A stretch of 64,000 bases of DNA, from positions 1-64,000 of the forward strand of contig NZ_NRCJ01000009.1 in assembly GCF_003129965.1 (NCBI RefSeq). Reading direction: 5' to 3'. The DNA comes from Aggregatibacter kilianii. GTDB lineage: Bacteria > Pseudomonadota > Gammaproteobacteria > Enterobacterales > Pasteurellaceae. Positions 9,347 through 20,700 of this stretch are shown here, in pieces (the stretch's first letter is position 1; each line of letters starts with the position of its first letter). The translations under genes were made by a program, and so were the position numbers. The notes beneath the pieces are model-generated. The model was given only the letters and a program-made list of their open reading frames with translations. It was not told where the DNA came from and searched no databases.

Positions 9347-10741
9347 CTATTGCTGTTCAGCCTGATTGGCTTCTTGGCGGGTTTCACCGACCGGTGCGGA
9401 ACCTGCATCGGTCGCCGGTGTTTCGGCAGCAGGTTTTTCGGTTGTCGGTTTATCATCGGCATCGGTTAAATCTTTATCCACAGAAAGGGTTATTTTTTGC
9501 ACTTCCTGCGGTTGTTTATCCAATAACTTGTCCAACGCATTCAAACTGCTTAATCGGGTCGGTACATCCACATAAATGGATTGCTCCGCTAAATCATCGA
9601 GGGTTTTCAGGAAATTTTGCGCCGTTTCGGTGTTGGTGTCGAAGTAAGTACGAATCCAAGACGCCACGGTTTCCAGCGATTGTTTATATAAATCGTCCTG
9701 TTGACGCGGCACGGCTAAGATCGCAATTTGTAAACGTAAGCGAATATTTTCGCGCAGATAAATGTCCTGATTCGGCGCGAGCAAAGCTTTATTGTCAGCT
9801 TTCTTCGGTGTAATGCGAATAAAATGATTTAAAAAACTGACCGCACTTTTCTCGGCGTTTTCCTTCCAATCGTCCAAGGAATCCGTCAATTTATCGTTGC
9901 TCGGGTCTTCATCAAAATTCACATCCAGTACCGTAAGCTCATCCACATTATTCGCCAACTGGGACAGACTCTGCATAATGGCGTTTTGATCCACGTTATT
10001 TAGGGATAATAATTGTTTTAAATCCGCATTAATGGCACTGCGCACCTGCGCCACTTGCGGCATAGCAACTTTTGACAGGGTTTCGTCGGCGACTTTCAGC
10101 AGGGACACGCTGGTATCCACGTCGTTATCCAACACTAATTTACGCAAGGCATTGTTTAACAGGAAATCCGCTTCGGTCAGCAACCAATCGTTCGGCTGAT
10201 CCGCCTTGGCTTGATTAGATAAACGTTGCACCTGTTGTTGCAACGCCGACAGGCTTTGTTCTTTGGCGGACAGATTCTGATTCAACGCACTGATTTGATC
10301 GCTCGCTACTTGAGAGAACTCGGTCAATTTCGCCAGTTGATCTTTTTCCGCACGAAAATCAGGCACATCGGCACGATTTGAAGCACCCTTTTGTTGTAAT
10401 TGACTTTCAAGTGCGGTCAGTTTTTGCTGTATTTCATCAACCTGTAATTGCCCGAAATAATACCCCGCGCCGCCTAAACCCAGCGCGATTAACAACGCTA
10501 GTAAACCTAAGGCGGAACCGGTTTTTTTCACTACAACGGTTTCGTGCACGATGGGTTGTTGTTCCGATGGCGTGACTTTTTGTTCATTTTTTTTGATAGT
10601 TTCCATCTTATCCTCTGCATTGGTTTCAACCTGTTCATTAGGCGTGGTATCTTGTGTCGCTAAATCAAGATCTTCGCTGACTTCAATTTTATGTTCAATT
10701 TCCGCGTTGTTTTTCGGAGGATTGGATTTCTTGTTAGCCAT
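9347..10741 (-). CDS. hemX: HemX-like membrane protein (uroporphyrinogen methyltransferase-like)
   Basis: A 464-residue bitopic inner membrane protein. A charged N-terminal tail is followed by one membrane segment (LGLLALLIALGLGGAGYYFG, near residues 77-96) and then a coiled coil rich in Gln and Leu (QQKLTALESQLQQ, SLSALQQQVQRLS). A globular alpha-helical domain and a Pro/Ala/Thr-rich tail complete it. It is named after uroporphyrinogen III methyltransferase, but members of this branch lack an obvious SAM-binding fold, so the role is probably structural. It lies between hemD and hemY. Confidence 0.9.
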   Translation of the reverse strand: MANKKSNPPKNNAEIEHKIEVSEDLDLATQDTTPNEQVETNAEDKMETIKKNEQKVTPSEQQPIVHETVVVKKTGSALGLLALLIALGLGGAGYYFGQLQVDEIQQKLTALESQLQQKGASNRADVPDFRAEKDQLAKLTEFSQVASDQISALNQNLSAKEQSLSALQQQVQRLSNQAKADQPNDWLLTEADFLLNNALRKLVLDNDVDTSVSLLKVADETLSKVAMPQVAQVRSAINADLKQLLSLNNVDQNAIMQSLSQLANNVDELTVLDVNFDEDPSNDKLTDSLDDWKENAEKSAVSFLNHFIRITPKKADNKALLAPNQDIYLRENIRLRLQIAILAVPRQQDDLYKQSLETVASWIRTYFDTNTETAQNFLKTLDDLAEQSIYVDVPTRLSSLNALDKLLDKQPQEVQKITLSVDKDLTDADDKPTTEKPAAETPATDAGSAPVGETRQEANQAEQQ

Positions 10742-10771
10742 AATTTATACCTATAAAAAAGAAAGAGTTAT

Positions 10772-11518
10772 TTAACGACATTGTAATAGCGTTTGTAATA
10801 TGGATTGATTGTCCGCACGCGGAGAAATCACCACATTCTGCCAACCTAACGCTTGCGCCAAATGGGCAATGCGTTCGCTTACTGTAATAAGTTGACAACT
10901 TTTTAACCAATTATGTTCATTTTGCGGCACAAAATCCACTAATTGCGTAAGGATTTCAGCACTGGTCGCCACAATGGTTTGAATACCCGCACGCTTGCAA
11001 ATACTGGTTTGCTCGGCGTTATTATAAACGATCGGTTCCCGTCGGTAGCATTCCACGATTTCTACGTTGGCACCACGTTGCTGCGCCTGCTCGGCGAACA
11101 ATTCGCGCCCGCCGTTACCGCGCAGAATCAGCACGGTTTTTCCGGATAAATCCTGCATGGCGTTCAATTGCAATAAACCTTCGCTATTTTCCTGCGCGGT
11201 CGGGTAATGCACAGGTAATTCCGTCATGGCGGCAAAATACTGCGCCGTACCTTGCCCCACGGCAAAATATTGCAAATCTTCACGCCACACAAAGCCGGTC
11301 GCGCTTAAGGTTTTAAAGGCGAAATCCACCGCACTTTTTGACACGGCAAAGACATAATCGTCGCTTTTCAATTGCGCCAGTTTATTCGGTAATTCATTGA
11401 GTTCGGCACCGCTTTCAATACGAAATAAAGGCAAATGAATGGCAACCACGCCGGCTTTCGCCAACATATCCACCAGTTGCTGACCGCGCTCATCAGGGCG
11501 GGTAACCAAAACTGCCAT
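10772..11518 (-). CDS. hemD: Uroporphyrinogen-III synthase
   Basis: A 248-residue HemD, which closes and inverts ring D of hydroxymethylbilane to give uroporphyrinogen III. The sequence has the two-lobed pattern of the family, with TRPDERGQQLVDMLAKAG at the start, FAVSKSAVDFAF in the first lobe, and ILRGNGGRELFAEQAQQRGA then ECYRREP in the hinge region. The ATG at 11518 lies 12 bases after the hemC stop. Uptake sequence remnants are translated as KSAVDF. Confidence 0.93.
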   Translation of the reverse strand: MAVLVTRPDERGQQLVDMLAKAGVVAIHLPLFRIESGAELNELPNKLAQLKSDDYVFAVSKSAVDFAFKTLSATGFVWREDLQYFAVGQGTAQYFAAMTELPVHYPTAQENSEGLLQLNAMQDLSGKTVLILRGNGGRELFAEQAQQRGANVEIVECYRREPIVYNNAEQTSICKRAGIQTIVATSAEILTQLVDFVPQNEHNWLKSCQLITVSERIAHLAQALGWQNVVISPRADNQSILQTLLQCR

Positions 11519-11530
11519 ACGATTTCTTCC

Positions 11531-12457
11531 TTACGCGTAAATGTCCTGCAAGATGTTATCCGCCCCTTGTGCCAAAAGCTGTTCGGCGATTTGCACGCCT
11601 AAAACGTCGGCATTTTCCACCGCACTTTTACCTTCCGCACGAATTATCGTCGAGCCGTCTGTGCTGCCCACTAAAGCGCGCAAATATAACTCACCGTCAC
11701 GCAACACCGCATAACCGCCGATAGGCACTTGGCAACCGCCTTGTAAGCGATTATTCATGGCACGTTCCGCCAGCACGCAAGAGGTAGTTTCCGCATCCGC
11801 CAAAGGTGCCAGTAATCGACGCACGATAACATCATCGCTGCGGCATTCAATGCCTACTGCGCCTTGTCCGGCGGCAGGCAGAGACTGTTCCACGTCAATA
11901 AAAGAGGCGATACGCCCCGCCAAGCCTAAACGAATTAAGCCGGCAGAAGCTAAAATAATAGCGTCATAGTCGCCGTTATCTAATTTACTTAAGCGCGTGC
12001 CTACGTTGCCGCGCAAAGAACGAATACCCAAATCGGGACGCAAGGCTTTCAACTGGCACTGACGACGTAGGCTGGATGTGCCCACCACCGCGCCTTGCGG
12101 TAATTCCGCTAAAGTGCGGTAAGAATTTGACACGAATGCATCACGCGGGTCTTCCCGCTTACAAATCACCGCCAAGCCAAGCCCTACGGGAAATTGCATC
12201 GGTACGTCTTTCATGGAATGCACGGCAATGTCCGCTTCTTTATTCAGCAGGGCGTTTTCCAACTCTTTCACGAACAAACCCTTGCCACCGATTTTTGCCA
12301 ACGGCGAATCTAAAATCACATCGCCTTTCGTTACCATTGGCACCAATTCTACGATTAAATCGGGATATAACTGCTGCAAGCGGTCTTTCACATAATTTGC
12401 CTGCCATAATGCCAACGGACTTTGGCGGGTAGCAATTTTTAAGCGTTTTTGCGTCAT
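11531..12457 (-). CDS. hemC: Porphobilinogen deaminase (hydroxymethylbilane synthase)
   Basis: A 308-residue enzyme that joins four porphobilinogens into hydroxymethylbilane in the cytoplasm. Family features are [16 protein letters not shown] at the N-terminus, [19 protein letters not shown], and the dipyrromethane-binding cysteine in [12 protein letters not shown]. Start 12457 ([11 protein letters not shown]) agrees with the family. The in-frame extension to 12577 is rejected because it reads through the promoter region shared with cyaA. Its presence shows that this organism can build the tetrapyrrole backbone, unlike Haemophilus influenzae. Confidence 0.95.
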   Translation of the reverse strand: MTQKRLKIATRQSPLALWQANYVKDRLQQLYPDLIVELVPMVTKGDVILDSPLAKIGGKGLFVKELENALLNKEADIAVHSMKDVPMQFPVGLGLAVICKREDPRDAFVSNSYRTLAELPQGAVVGTSSLRRQCQLKALRPDLGIRSLRGNVGTRLSKLDNGDYDAIILASAGLIRLGLAGRIASFIDVEQSLPAAGQGAVGIECRSDDVIVRRLLAPLADAETTSCVLAERAMNNRLQGGCQVPIGGYAVLRDGELYLRALVGSTDGSTIIRAEGKSAVENADVLGVQIAEQLLAQGADNILQDIYA

Positions 12458-12612
12458 GAGAATAAAATATTTCTTAATGATATAATAAGCACTTATCCTA
12501 TCATTGTTAGCCCGAAATGTCAGTTTCCATTTAATTTTTTTGCTTTCGGCGCGCGCCGATGGTAGAGTAAGCGCCAACTCAGTCTTCCCGTTGTCATAGG
12601 TTAGGATATTAC

Positions 12613-15114
12613 TTGAAGTTTGATCTCAATAAAGCCCGCAAACGTGTAGATTATTTAGATAAACTACGCATAAAGCGCACCCTAGCCGACACGCCTGAAT
12701 CCTTTCAACAAGTTTTTCGGCTCATTCCGCTGTTGTTACATTTCAACCATCCCGATTTGCCCGGCTATGTTGCCGACGCGCCGGGCGGAATTACGCATTT
12801 TATCGCCAATAAATTTCAGCAAAATTATCTCAAACATAACTATTCGCCAGATAGCATCAAAAACATTTTAAAATCCCACCGCACTTTTCGCGAGCGGGCG
12901 ATTCACGGCGTGTATGTTATGGGCAGCATCGCCTCCATTGCGCAAACGCCGTCTTCCGATTTGGACATTTGGGTTTGCCATCGGGAAGATTTAAGCCAAA
13001 CCGCCCGTCAATTATTACAACAAAAAACCGAGCTGATTCAACAATGGGCGAAGCGGTTTCACGTGGAAATTAACTTCTATCTGATGGATCAAAAGCGCTT
13101 TCGTTGTTTTCAGGATACGGAACCTGTCGGCATTGAAAACTGCGGTTCGGCGCAATATATGTTGCTACTGGATGAATTTTACCGTTCCGCCATTCGGCTT
13201 GCCGGTAAACCGTTGTTATGGTTGCATTTGCCTATTGAAAATGAAGCGGATTACGAAGGGGAAATTGAACGTTTGGCGCAAAATGGCGAACTGGATTTAA
13301 ACGATTGGGTGGATTTCGGCGGTTTAGGCAGTTTATCCGCAAACGAATATTTCGGCGCAAGCCTGTGGCAGCTGTATAAAGGGATCGATTATCCATATAA
13401 ATCCTTGCTCAAAATTTTATTGCTGGAAGCCTATTCACACGATTACCCCAACACCTTTTTGATCGCCCGCGAGTTCAAACAGGCGCTATTGAGCAATCAA
13501 TTAAAACCGGAACATAAATTTGACGCTTATCTTGCCATGTTACAGCGGGTTACCGCTTATTTGACCCAACAAAAGGAATTCAAGCGCCTGGATTTCGTGC
13601 GTTGCTGTTTTTATATTAAAGTCCATGAAAATGAAGTGGAACCGGAACAAAGCAACTGGCGTCTGGACGAATTACTCAAACTCACACAGCGATGGGGCTG
13701 GAAGTGCGGTCAGCTGGAGCATCTAAATCACCGTGCGCAATGGAAAATCAAACAAACCACCAAAGTACACAACGACTTGATTAAATTCCTGATGTTAAGT
13801 TATCGCAACTTGGTGAATTTTGCCCGCAAACATCAGGTTAATGCCAGCATTATTCCGCAAGATATGAGTATTTTAACCCGCAAACTCTATACCGCATTTG
13901 AGGAGTTGCCAGGCAAAGTTACCCTGCTCAATCCGCAGCTGGCAGTGGATTTATCGGAAAAATATCTCACCTTCATTGAAGTGAAAAACAACCGCCGCTT
14001 TAAAGACGGTTGGTATTTGGTGAATCAAACACCGACGGTGCAAGGCTTCAGCCGACCGCGTTACACGGAATACAACGAAAGCCTGAATAAACTGGTGGCG
14101 TGGGCTTATTTTAACCGCTTACTGACCGCCAACACCGAGCTGTTTATTACCAGCGAAAATGTGGATTTAAAAACCCTGCGCCAATATGTCACCGATTTAC
14201 GGCTGGCTTTCCCGCCGGAAAGCCCGTTCACCGGCAATTCCGAGTTAAGCCACCCTTGTGAAATTCGTAATCTGGCGGTTATCGTCAACTTAACGCAAGA
14301 TCCGACCCAACATTTAACGGATGTCAAATCCAGCATTCAATCCAGCGATTTATTCAGCTTCGGACCGAATGAAGAAAGCTTAGTGGGCAGTATCGATCTC
14401 ACCTATCGCAACGTGTGGAATGAAATCCGCACCCTACATTTTGAAGGTGCAAACGCAATTTTATTGGCGTTAAAAGTGCTTTCCAACAAAATTTATCGCG
14501 GCGCACCGTTACCGAAGCAGGTGCAGGTGTTCTGTTACAGCCGTTATTATCGCCACGCCTTGCGTCGCATTGTTACCACGCTGATTAATAAATGTATCAG
14601 CATTCAAGTGGGAACCGCCGCGCCGCCGAAAAATAACCTGTTACGCGTGGCGGGTAAAAACTGGCAATTTTTCTTTGAAGAGCGCGGTATCAGTTTGCAG
14701 GAAATCCATCAGGCGGAAGTTGACAAAACACGCCAATTAGACACCGCACTTAATGCGAAGGTAAAAGCTACCGAACCAAAAATAGCCAAACCGCAAAAAT
14801 ATCCGCACGAAATCGACATGTTCGCCAGTGAAGGTTTTCTGCAATTTTTCTTTGAAGATAACGCAAACGGCAGTTTCAACGTGTATATTTTGGATGAACT
14901 GAATCGTATTGAGATTTATCGCAACTGCGACGGCACCAAAGAGAAAAAAATTCACGAGATAAACCGAATTTATCAGTTCTCAGGCTTGGATGAAAATGAG
15001 AATCCGTATAAAATTGTGCAACGTGATTTTAACTATCCACAATTTTATCAACTGGTTGCCACCAAGGAAGGTACGACAATCGTTCCGTTCCACAGCCGTC
15101 TGGCGTTATCCTAA
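12613..15114 (+). CDS. cyaA: Adenylate cyclase class I (TTG start)
   Basis: An 833-residue class I adenylate cyclase that makes cAMP for CRP signalling. The N-terminal catalytic domain is of the nucleotidyltransferase type, with [21 protein letters not shown] providing the G-S-x(9)-D-x-D metal site. The C-terminal half is the regulatory part seen in enterobacterial enzymes. Translation starts at TTG 12613; no upstream ATG is in frame with a good ribosome binding site, and Escherichia coli cyaA also uses TTG. The divergent layout hemC / cyaA is conserved between the two groups. Confidence 0.95.
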   Translation: MKFDLNKARKRVDYLDKLRIKRTLADTPESFQQVFRLIPLLLHFNHPDLPGYVADAPGGITHFIANKFQQNYLKHNYSPDSIKNILKSHRTFRERAIHGVYVMGSIASIAQTPSSDLDIWVCHREDLSQTARQLLQQKTELIQQWAKRFHVEINFYLMDQKRFRCFQDTEPVGIENCGSAQYMLLLDEFYRSAIRLAGKPLLWLHLPIENEADYEGEIERLAQNGELDLNDWVDFGGLGSLSANEYFGASLWQLYKGIDYPYKSLLKILLLEAYSHDYPNTFLIAREFKQALLSNQLKPEHKFDAYLAMLQRVTAYLTQQKEFKRLDFVRCCFYIKVHENEVEPEQSNWRLDELLKLTQRWGWKCGQLEHLNHRAQWKIKQTTKVHNDLIKFLMLSYRNLVNFARKHQVNASIIPQDMSILTRKLYTAFEELPGKVTLLNPQLAVDLSEKYLTFIEVKNNRRFKDGWYLVNQTPTVQGFSRPRYTEYNESLNKLVAWAYFNRLLTANTELFITSENVDLKTLRQYVTDLRLAFPPESPFTGNSELSHPCEIRNLAVIVNLTQDPTQHLTDVKSSIQSSDLFSFGPNEESLVGSIDLTYRNVWNEIRTLHFEGANAILLALKVLSNKIYRGAPLPKQVQVFCYSRYYRHALRRIVTTLINKCISIQVGTAAPPKNNLLRVAGKNWQFFFEERGISLQEIHQAEVDKTRQLDTALNAKVKATEPKIAKPQKYPHEIDMFASEGFLQFFFEDNANGSFNVYILDELNRIEIYRNCDGTKEKKIHEINRIYQFSGLDENENPYKIVQRDFNYPQFYQLVATKEGTTIVPFHSRLALS

Positions 15115-15123
15115 AGGTTTTAT

Positions 15124-15753
15124 ATGACTGATAAATTAAAAGTATTAATTATTGACGACCACCCGTTAATGCGCCGTGGTATCAAACAACTTGTTGAATT
15201 GGAAGAAGGTTTTGAGGTTGTCGGCGGCGCAGGAAACGGCACCGAAGGCATTAATCTGGCATTACAAACCTCGCCTGACCTGATCATTTTGGATCTCAAC
15301 ATGAAAGGCTTATCCGGCTTGGATACGCTTAAAGCCTTGAGGGCCGAAGGGGTGGATGCGCGAATCGTGATCCTCACCGTTTCCGATGCGAAAAATGACA
15401 TTTTCACCTTAATTGACGCCGGCGCGGACGGTTATTTATTAAAAGACACCGAACCCGACACTTTGCTTTCCCAGCTAAAACGAATCGCCCAAGGGGAAGT
15501 AATTTTAAGCGATTCCATCAAAAATCTATTACTGGAACGTCAATCCTCGCAAGAGCCCATTTATTCCCTCACCGATCGCGAAATGGACGTCTTGCGTTTA
15601 ATCGCCACCGGGCTTTCCAATAAGCAAATTGCAGGGCAATTATTCATTTCGGAAGAAACCGTGAAAGTGCATATTCGTAATTTGCTGCGCAAACTGAACG
15701 TCCATTCCCGCGTGGCGGCGACGGTGTTGTATTTCGAACATAAAAACGGCTAA
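15124..15753 (+). CDS. narP: Nitrate/nitrite response regulator NarP
   Basis: A 209-residue two-component regulator of the NarL/FixJ class. The receiver domain has the acidic pair IDD near residue 11, the phosphorylation aspartate in LIILDLNMKG near residue 59, a threonine in ILTVSD and a lysine in LLKDTEP. The C-terminal LuxR-type helix-turn-helix is evident (SLTDREMDVLRLIATG, LFISEETVKVHIRNLLRKL). In Pasteurellaceae NarP controls anaerobic respiration with nitrate and nitrite together with NarQ, which is not in this window. It begins 9 bases after cyaA and ends in its own terminator. Confidence 0.93.
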   Translation: MTDKLKVLIIDDHPLMRRGIKQLVELEEGFEVVGGAGNGTEGINLALQTSPDLIILDLNMKGLSGLDTLKALRAEGVDARIVILTVSDAKNDIFTLIDAGADGYLLKDTEPDTLLSQLKRIAQGEVILSDSIKNLLLERQSSQEPIYSLTDREMDVLRLIATGLSNKQIAGQLFISEETVKVHIRNLLRKLNVHSRVAATVLYFEHKNG

Positions 15754-15775
15754 GCCGTTTTCCAAATAACCTCTC

Positions 15776-15806
15776 AAATAGCCGGTATTATCGCCGGCTA
15801 TTTTTA
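15776..15806 (+). terminator. Rho-independent terminator of narP
   Basis: AAATAGCCGG and CCGGCTATTT form a 10-bp stem with an 8-base loop, followed by TTTA, 23 bases after the narP stop. Confidence 0.85.
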
Positions 15807-15916
15807 TGAGAACCCCTTGACCGACCTCAAGAAATATTTTGAAAATCCACCGCACTTTGCATTGCAGGGCTTTAGCCTAACGGGTACACTACAAGCGTTT
15901 TACTTTTGGGGTAGGT

Positions 15917-17677
15917 ATGAAGCAATCGGGCAAGCAGATAATACATTGGGCAACGAAAACCGTTTTCGGCATTTGTTTGTTTTGGCCGCCGTTTTTATGG
16001 GCGGAACATCTCGTGGACTTGCAAATCGCGGGAATTAAAAACAACAAATTAAATGAAAACGTGCACATTTATACCAATGCCATTGAAAAAGAAGAAATGG
16101 ACGGCTCCGAGCGCTATCAAGACCAAGTGCGTCAAGCGGTGGATAAGGGCTTGCGCGCCTTCGGTTACTACGAAAGTGCGGTCAGTTTTGAACTCAAAAA
16201 TCGTGCCAAGCCCAACAAACCTTTATTAATCGCCCATGTCACCGTAGGCAATCCGGTGAAAATCGCCGCCACCGATGTACTTATCAGCGGGCAGGCGGAT
16301 GAAGATCCGGAATTTGTTAAACTGGAAAGAAACGTACCGAAACCCGGCACGATCCTCAATCACGAAACCTACGACAATTACAAAAGCGCCCTGCAACAAC
16401 TTGCTCTGACCCGTGGCTATTTTGATGCGGCATTTGCAACCTCCCGCTTAGAAGTAATGCCCTCCACTTATCAGGCATGGTGGAAGTTGGATTTTAACAG
16501 CGGCGAACGCTACCGCTACGGCAAAATCAATTTCCAACACGCGCAAATTCGCGAAGACTATTTGCGTAATATGCTGAATATTCAACCCGGTGAAGACTAT
16601 CTGCTCAATGACCTTTCCACCCTCACCAATAACTATTCTTCAACCAACTGGTTTAGTTCGGTGCTGTTGCAACCTCATTTGGACGATAAAAAGAAGCTGG
16701 TGGATCTGGATGTGTTGCTTTATCCGCGTAAGAAAAACATCATGAACGTGGGTATCGGTTATTCCACCGATGTGGGTCCGCGTCTGCAATGGAGCTGGAC
16801 CAAGCCTTGGATTAACGATCGCGGGCATAGCGTCAGAAGCAATCTGTATCTTTCGTCGCCGAAACAGACCTTAGAACTGACTTACAAACACCCTTTATTG
16901 AAAAATCCGCTGAATTATTACTATGAATATTCGGCGGGTTTTGAAAATGAAAATAAAAACGACACCAAAACCACCGCCTCCACGCTCGCCGCTTTGCGCT
17001 ACTGGAACCACCCGACGGGCTGGCAATATTCTTTAGGTTTAAGGGTGCGTCACGATTCCTTTACGCAGGCGGATATTTCCGATAAGACACTGTTGCTGTA
17101 TCCGACTACGTCCTTAACCCGCACCCGTTTGCGCGGCGGTGCGTTTCCCGATTGGGGCGATTCACAACGTATCACCTTTGATTTAGGACGCAAATTTTGG
17201 CTGTCTGACGTAGATTTCTGGAAAATTCAGGCATCGACTGCTTGGATTCGCACCTATGCACAAAACCATCGGTTTCTCACCCGCTTGGAAATCGGTGTGC
17301 TGAATACCGCCAATATTCATCGTATTCCGCCGTCTTTGCGCTTCTTTGCCGGCGGCGATCGTAGCGTGCGCGGTTACGGCTATAAAAAAATCTCGCCGAA
17401 AGACCGCAACGGCAAACTTATCGGCGGTTCGCGCTTACTCACCGGCTCCATCGAATATCAATATCAGGTTTATCCGGACTGGTGGCTTGCCACGTTCGTG
17501 GATAGCGGGCTGGCGGCAAACGCTTTCGATACCAACGAATTGCGCTACGGCACCGGTGTCGGCGTGCGTTGGGCATCGCCGGTGGGCGCGATAAAATTCG
17601 ATATTGCCACACCGGTGCGCGATAAGGACAACAGCAAAAATATTCAATTTTATATCGGGCTGGGCGCCGAGTTATAA
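15917..17677 (+). CDS. tamA: TamA, Omp85-family outer membrane assembly protein
   Basis: A 586-residue Omp85 protein and partner of TamB in the translocation and assembly module. A signal peptide ends in FLWA. Three POTRA domains occupy roughly residues 25-270, and a 16-strand barrel follows, with the Omp85 lid-lock signature [20 protein letters not shown] and a C-terminal strand ending [11 protein letters not shown]. Start 15917 is the first ATG and precedes a normal signal sequence. tamB follows 26 bases later on the same transcript. Confidence 0.94.
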   Translation: MKQSGKQIIHWATKTVFGICLFWPPFLWAEHLVDLQIAGIKNNKLNENVHIYTNAIEKEEMDGSERYQDQVRQAVDKGLRAFGYYESAVSFELKNRAKPNKPLLIAHVTVGNPVKIAATDVLISGQADEDPEFVKLERNVPKPGTILNHETYDNYKSALQQLALTRGYFDAAFATSRLEVMPSTYQAWWKLDFNSGERYRYGKINFQHAQIREDYLRNMLNIQPGEDYLLNDLSTLTNNYSSTNWFSSVLLQPHLDDKKKLVDLDVLLYPRKKNIMNVGIGYSTDVGPRLQWSWTKPWINDRGHSVRSNLYLSSPKQTLELTYKHPLLKNPLNYYYEYSAGFENENKNDTKTTASTLAALRYWNHPTGWQYSLGLRVRHDSFTQADISDKTLLLYPTTSLTRTRLRGGAFPDWGDSQRITFDLGRKFWLSDVDFWKIQASTAWIRTYAQNHRFLTRLEIGVLNTANIHRIPPSLRFFAGGDRSVRGYGYKKISPKDRNGKLIGGSRLLTGSIEYQYQVYPDWWLATFVDSGLAANAFDTNELRYGTGVGVRWASPVGAIKFDIATPVRDKDNSKNIQFYIGLGAEL

Positions 17678-17703
17678 CAAGAATTAGCAGAACGGATAAG
17701 AAC

Positions 17704-20700
17704 ATGACAGAACACACGGAACAAGCCTTGCAAACGCCGTCAAAGCCAAAAAGAAAAAAAAGCAAGTGGCGTCGCATTTTATGCGCCGTAAGTGCGGTCG
17801 TTTTTTTACCTGTTTTTGCCCTGCTCGGCATGCTCGCCACGGAAAGTGGGCAGCACCGGCTGATTCGCTGGGCGGATGATGTTGTCGATGCCCTTTCCAT
17901 TGAACAAATCGAAGGTAACTTGAGTGAAGGCTTGGTGCTGAAAAATCTCCGTTTTCAAACGGAAGGCATCGGCACACAAGTAGCCGAAGCCCGCCTTCAA
18001 ATGCAGTTAAGCTGCTTGTGGCGTTTAGATATGTGTATTGATGACATCCGCCTACAACAACCAAGCGTTCAAATTGATACCGCCCTGTTGCCCCCATCGG
18101 AACCGACACGCAAAGAAAGTGCGCCGATGAAGCGGATTTCCCTGCCCATTGGCGTGCACATTAAGCAGGTTGCGGTGAGTGAGTTAAGTTTATTGATCGA
18201 TAAACACCACATGACGTTGGCAACCTTTCACACCGCCGCGACATTAAATAACGAAACGGGTTTAACCGTATCTCCCACCCAAATCCATGATTTCCGTTTT
18301 CTTCAGCAAATGGATGAAAACGCCGAGAAAACAAACGAAATCAAAACAGAAAAGGCAGAACCAAGCCCGCCGATTAACTGGGAAAAAGTAGAACAGAATT
18401 TGAGCCGACCGCTGCTTGCCGATTTGCAAAAAATCGAGTTGCCGTTTGATATGCACGTTCAAAGCATTGACGGCAAAAACTGGCAATATCAACTCGTTAA
18501 TGAAAAACAGGAAACGCTGCAGGATATTCAGGTGTCCTCCGCCGAACTGCAAGCGGACGCTACCAATGATGTGGTGCAGTTGCAAAAATTTGACGTGCAT
18601 AGCAATCTCGGCGATTTAACGGCGAACGGGAAAATGCAACTAAACGAAGATTTTCCGGTGCAATTCAATCTGTCGGGCGATTTCAACACCTTCAAACAAA
18701 ACGACGAAGTGCTGCTGCCGGCAAGTAAAATAGAGTTATCCCTTTCAGGAACGCTGAAAAAAACGACCGCACTTTTGTTGCAGACCCAAGGGGCGGCAGA
18801 GGCAAAACTGGAGGCAAAAGTTCAACCTGCCGCGCCAAAACTACCGTTAACATTACATTTCGTTGCCGACAAAGCGCAATATCCGGTTGATAATAAAGAT
18901 CCGCTAAAAATTCATGGGTTGGATTTAACCGTGAACGGTGACTTACTGGCGGCGCAAGTCAATTTAACCGGTGCGGTCAGCGGCATGGGCATTCCCAATA
19001 ATACCCTTGAGTTACAAGCGGTCAGCCATTTATCTAACGTGGAAATTAACCGTTTGTTGCTGAAAGCCTTAAACGGCTCGGCGGAACTGCAAGGCAATCT
19101 GAACTGGCGTGACGGCATTGCCTGGGACAGCCGTTTACAACTTGCCAAAATCAATTTAGGCAATTACTTAGCCGCTTTCCCGGCAGTGTTATCGGGCAAA
19201 TTAAGCTCGCAAGGTAAAGCGAACTCAAACGGTTGGCAAGTTGATGTGCCAGAGTTGGATATTCAAGGAACGCTGTCCCAACGTCCGCTCAACTTAAAAG
19301 GCAACTTAACGGCGGGTGACCGGCAATTGCTTAATGTGCCGCAGTTATTGCTCACTTACGGCGAGAATAAAATCAACGCACAAGGACATATCGGCGATCA
19401 ATCGGATTTTAATCTGAACATTAACGCACCGAATTTACAAGGCTTATGGGCAGATTTATCGGCTGGCTTAAAAGGCAATGTGAAACTCAACGGCAGCCTC
19501 GCCAATCCGCACATCTATGCAGATTTAACCGCCAGCCGTTTTACCTTTCAGCAAATGCACCTGAATCAGGCGCTGATTAAAGGCGACATTAACGGTACGG
19601 AACACATTAAAGGTCAGCTTGAGGTAAATTTAAACGGCTTTAATTACAATGACATTAACGTCAATCAACTCAAATTAACGGCAAGCGGCGATGAACAAAA
19701 ACATAGCCTGCAATTACAATCAGACGGCAACCCAGTCGCCGCCAACTTAAATTTAACCGGAAATTTCGACCGCACTTTACAGCAATGGAAAGGCACGCTA
19801 AGCCAAATGATGATTAAATCGGAATTCGGCAACCTGCAAACCAACCAGAATGTTGCCGTCACCTATGATAATAAAACCGCCGAAGCGACGATCTCCGCCC
19901 ATTGCTGGATGCACAGTCAGGCAGATTTATGCTTCCCGCAAACCTTTAAAGTGGGCGCTAACGGCGAAGTGCCCTTTGACATCAAACGCTTCGATCTGGC
20001 GTTCGTCAATAAACTGCTTGAACAGGAATTACTCAACGGGCAATTAAACAGCAAAGGTAAAGTAGCCTGGTTTACCGACAAGCCGTTACTCGCCGAAGTG
20101 CAAGTTAACGGCAATAATCTGTCTGTGACGCAAAAAGTGGATCGCAAAACATTCCGCTTAGCGATTCCGCAAATCAGCTTAAACGCGAATCTGGCGAACA
20201 ATAATCTGGCGCTGAAATCCGATATTCATATTCAGAATCAAGGCAGAATCGGAACGGATTTGAAGCTCTCGGATATTGTCAACGCGCGTAAACTGGCCGG
20301 TACTTTCAATGTTCAAAACCTAAATCTCAATCTCGCCAATCAACTGCTTAATGGTGGCGAACAGGTCAACGGCGAACTTAACGCGAATCTGACTTTAGGC
20401 GGCAGCTTAACGGCGCCGACCCTTAACGGTGATGTTCGCCTCAACAAACTCGGTGCCAAAATACGTTCGTTGCCTTTTGACATTACCGAAAGTGAGTTAA
20501 CACTGCGCTTTGCCGGCACCAGCTCCACACTACAAGGTTACGTAAAAACCGCCGACAGCCGTTTAAACCTAAGCGGTGAAGCAAATTGGAAAAATGTAAA
20601 TGACTGGCGCACCCGTTTACACGCCGAGGCGGATAAATTTAAAGTGGATATTCCGTCCATGGCAAGACTGCAAATCAGCCCGAATATCGACATCAGCGCC

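Noticed and set aside
15817..16038. Small open frame overlapping the start of tamA
   Set aside because: It overlaps the tamA signal peptide region in another frame and has no family-like sequence.
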